Below, piece by piece: positions 61,053 to 64,000 of a stretch of 64,000 nt of DNA. The notes beneath the pieces are model-generated. The model was not told the origin of the DNA. It did not search any database and saw only the letters and a program-made list of their open reading frames with translations. A program made the translations under genes and the position numbers. This DNA is from Prinia subflava (lineage: Eukaryota; Chordata; Aves; Passeriformes; Cisticolidae): the NCBI RefSeq assembly GCF_021018805.1, contig NC_086256.1, forward strand, positions 9,118,032-9,182,031, given 5' to 3'. How positions within the stretch are numbered: the first letter of the stretch is position 1; every line of letters begins with the position of its first letter.

Positions 61053-62590
61053 AACACGAAGAAGAAAACTCATTCAAGGAATGAGTCAATTAGGTCTCCT
61101 CAGATTTCCTGTTTCATTGGCCAGAAACCTTTTTTAACACAGGAGCTTCAGTGGAGAATTAGATCAGAGGGATTTTCCTGAGCAGAAGGAAAAGCCCTTC
61201 AAAGTAAATTGGCTTATCCAGTGTCTGTCTCAGGAAGTATTCTGTTAAGAGTAGGAATGCCTCTTATAACTGGATTAAGCTCACTGAAAGAAATGGTGAA
61301 TTTGCCCTGTAAAAATCTGAAGAAATAATTCCAACTCATTAGAGACATTAATCAGGTTACTGAGCTGGCACTTTAGCCAGACTTGCAATCTGGAAGTGGG
61401 TTACTGTCAACAGCAAGGAGTTACCTGCAGGTAAGATCAGATGGGCGATTTGGACAGCATTAGTTCTTTTTCTGGCAGAAAACAAGGAAGAGAAGATAAC
61501 AGACAGGAAAGACTTGGTGCCTCTACTTAAGACCTCGATGCATTTAAGCCTCTTTTCTGTTGCTGGATATGATGGACATTAAATACAAATTTGATCTTTA
61601 CCTTCTGGCCACTCCACAAATTTGAATGGTAAGTGGATGAGAATTTCCTATTCTGGAAGGTTGTCCTCACAGTTCTAATAATGCCATTCCCCTTCAGCAC
61701 TGGCTTTTCTATTCAGTGGAGTCAGTGATGCCAATAGAGCTCATTTTTGTGTAAGCTCTGGTGAATTTTAAATGCAAATGCTATTCATTAGATTTTCTGT
61801 TTAGGGCTGCTTGCTCTTAGTATAAAAACACAGGGAAAGGCTTTTGCCCCCATAATCAAATGTGATTTTTACCCCGTGTGACACATGCTGAGACTTGGCA
61901 TTGAACCCTTGCTGTTCTACCAGGCACCCCCCTTCACCTTCACTACATCTTGTATCTGGCCTCATCCAAATTTGAGCCAATGGAGCTTTTTGTGATAGAA
62001 TTAGCTGCATTTAGCATCAAAGTGATGATACCAGTGTGCTCTTAAGGAGTTTGTTTTTAGCTTGGATACACTTAGTAAAACAGTACTACAAAGAGTTTGG
62101 AGTTATTTCTAGATTCATTTAATTAATGTATTTGCAGTTGCTTTTTGCACACTGTGGCTGCATTTTCAGCACAGCTGTGGATGATTTGGAGGGAGTCTGA
62201 AGTGAGGCTGCTTGACTTTTGATAGACAGTGTTATTCTGGAACACAAAACCACAACTGGAATGTCACAAAACAGGAAGCCTGGCGCTGTGTAGACAAAGG
62301 AGCATTTCTGTTGTTTAGGTCAATATCCCCTGTGTAAAATTAACAAATTAATACATTAATAAATCCTCCAAGGTGAGTGTTTCAGAGACCTTAATCTAGG
62401 TCCTAAAATCTAACATAAGGTTCAGCTAAAACATGCTGGATGATGGAGTTTCCCTGATTGTTCCATAATCTTGTGTGTGCTTTTACTTCGAATAATTTCT
62501 TATGTGTATGAATTAATGGTTTGATTTTTTTCAAGTCTAAGCTTGTTTAAATTGTTTTTCATAATAAAATGTATTTTCAGAACTGGCTGG
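61053..62590 (+). other. IPP: IPP 3' UTR (inferred)
   Basis: Non-coding sequence from the stop codon to the first strong poly(A) signal. Its length is plausible for a Kelch-family mRNA but the end is not proved. Confidence 0.6.
62563..62568 (+). terminator. IPP: candidate IPP polyadenylation signal
   Basis: AATAAA about 1.5 kb after the stop. A second AATAAA at 62750-62755 is an alternative. Confidence 0.55.
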
Positions 62591-62799
62591 AATAGGTTAC
62601 TTTCGTAACTTAGTAAGCTATATTTCTGCCACTTTCATATAATAGGTCATTTTTTCTTTTTATTGGAAATTGTATTTCCCAGTAGAACACTAGGGAAAGA
62701 CTGGTTGTAAATTGTGACTGTTTGAGTGGTGGAAGTAACACACTTCTGCAATAAAATACTCATGTATTTCTCTTCTCAGTGTAAAATCCCTCAGACTCC

Positions 62800-64000
62800 T
62801 TGGGAGTCAGACTGTCTTGCCAGCTCTATTCAGCCCTCTGTGAGATGAAATTACAGTTAATGTTTCTAAGTCTTTCTCCTTTATATCTCAGGATCCCTCT
62901 TAGAACCGTTTGAGAAACACTACCTTAGCTGTATTTTATGAGTTTTGGAACTAATCAGGTTTCCTTCTGATCCCTACCTGTAAACTTCCTGATTTAATGG
63001 AGCTTGAGGGAGTCTGAAGTTACCTTCTCCAGGTTTTGTAACTCATTCTGTCATGTCTGAATGAAACTTCGAAGCTGGGTGATTATGGTCTCTGATCCTC
63101 AGCACCTTTTTTACCAAATCAAGACAAAGACAGGACTCTTCTCTGGACCTGTCTTAAAAGATGCCATGTGTAAGTAAGAAGAAATAGAAAAAACATTTTC
63201 ATTCAAAAACTCAATTTTATTTCCTTTTGGTTCAGAAAGCTCTGAAATACGTTGTTTAATAGGGTACTTTCATAGTTCAGCAGAGAGCAATTGATATCCA
63301 TAAATGCTTAATATGTTGTTTAACATACAAATGTTAACGGATTGCTAAAGGTAGAGGCCGATGTACAGAGCTGCTGTTTCAGCAGCATCAGACAAGATGA
63401 TTCCATCTCCAGGATAGGCAGGTTTCTTAAACATCTGTTCTTTGCAGAATGAACAGGTAACAAATTTTAAGGGGCAGTATGTGCTTTATTTGGTGTACAA
63501 CAGTGAAGAATAGTGCTTTATCAGAACTATGACGGTTATCTGGTCCTAAGATCAAGTGTGGATGTCATTTTCAGCTTTCTTCCTGCATCTTAAAATGTAC
63601 TTAAATACTGATAAAAAGCTTACAGAAAATATGCCCGCGTCCCGTTTCATAGGTTTCTTGAGGTAGCTGACACAAAAAAGAAAATCCACGTGACTTAGGT
63701 TGTATCTTCCACTAAATGATGTGCTAGGAAGAATTAAGTAAAGAGAGCATTTGCTTCTGCAGTAGTTTCAGTAATAGACTCATCATGGAGGGTTTGCAGA
63801 CTACAAGTCCATTGGTACCTGTCCAAATATATGGATTCTTAGGAGGGAGAAGACAAAAGGTACTTTCAGTCCCATTACCTGATCCCTTAGTGCCAGCACT
63901 TGAGCCCTTGTGTCATAGCATAAGTTACGAGTCCTTTAATTTAGCAGTATGGCAGATCTTTATGTCTGTGTTGCATGCAGCTTCCTTTACCAGGCAGCCC
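62800..64000. other. right-hand flank without a supported gene
   Basis: No credible exon on either strand. Minus-strand AATAAA sequences occur near 63217 and at 63486-63491 and could end a convergent gene from the right. In human, TMEM69 is the convergent neighbour of IPP, but nothing coding is visible here. Confidence 0.5.

Noticed and set aside
1..64000. CRISPR arrays, bacterial operons, rRNA or functional tRNA genes
   Set aside because: None seen. The only tRNA-like sequence is the SINE head at 29383-29453, whose T-loop is broken.

Overview
This is a 64 kb piece of bird nuclear genome, most likely from a passerine. Three lines of sequence evidence support this. It carries an intact egg and plasma riboflavin-binding protein gene, which is known from egg-laying vertebrates. 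It contains several CR1 LINE fragments, the dominant avian retroposon. It also has a SINE with a tRNA-Ile head and a CR1-like tail at about 29.3-29.45 kb, an arrangement known as TguSINE1 from songbirds. The sequence is AT-rich apart from two CpG islands and has long introns, so most open reading frames in it are chance.

Layout: (1) 1-25.4 kb, minus strand, holds the 5' end of MAST2, a microtubule-associated Ser/Thr kinase. Coding exon 1 lies in a CpG island at 25237-25404, exon 2 at 4478-4625 and exon 3 at 1048-1190. The rest of the gene lies beyond the left edge. The 20.6 kb first intron carries an ancient CR1 copy of about 1.1 kb and a younger CR1 tail. (2) 25.4-34.9 kb is intergenic. Next to the MAST2 promoter two CR1 tails meet as an inverted repeat, and the SINE lies further right. 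(3) 34.9-45.97 kb, plus strand, holds the complete riboflavin-binding protein gene. It has a TATA box, a short non-coding first exon, five coding exons encoding 240 aa, and a poly(A) signal at 45941. (4) 45.97-55.4 kb is intergenic, with local duplications and a CR1 3' end just before the next promoter. (5) 55.56-61.05 kb, plus strand, holds the complete IPP gene (BTB-BACK-Kelch, 8 coding exons, 588 aa), followed by a long 3' UTR. The last 1.3 kb has no gene I can support.

MAST2 and IPP are divergent neighbours in human too, as I recall, so the window is a conserved synteny block. The riboflavin-binding protein gene sits in the interval between them. The three proteins have unrelated jobs: cytoskeletal kinase signalling, vitamin B2 transport into the egg, and probable CUL3-type ubiquitin ligase adaptor. 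Nothing suggests shared regulation.

The most interesting observations are as follows. Both N-glycosylation sequons known from chicken riboflavin-binding protein are destroyed here and a new one has appeared at Asn105. The phosphoserine tract of the same protein is lengthened by an AGC repeat. A CR1 inverted repeat flanks the MAST2 promoter. A perfect 14-bp inverted repeat of two NRF-1-like sites lies just upstream of the IPP start codon. I found no sign of a wholly new biological system.
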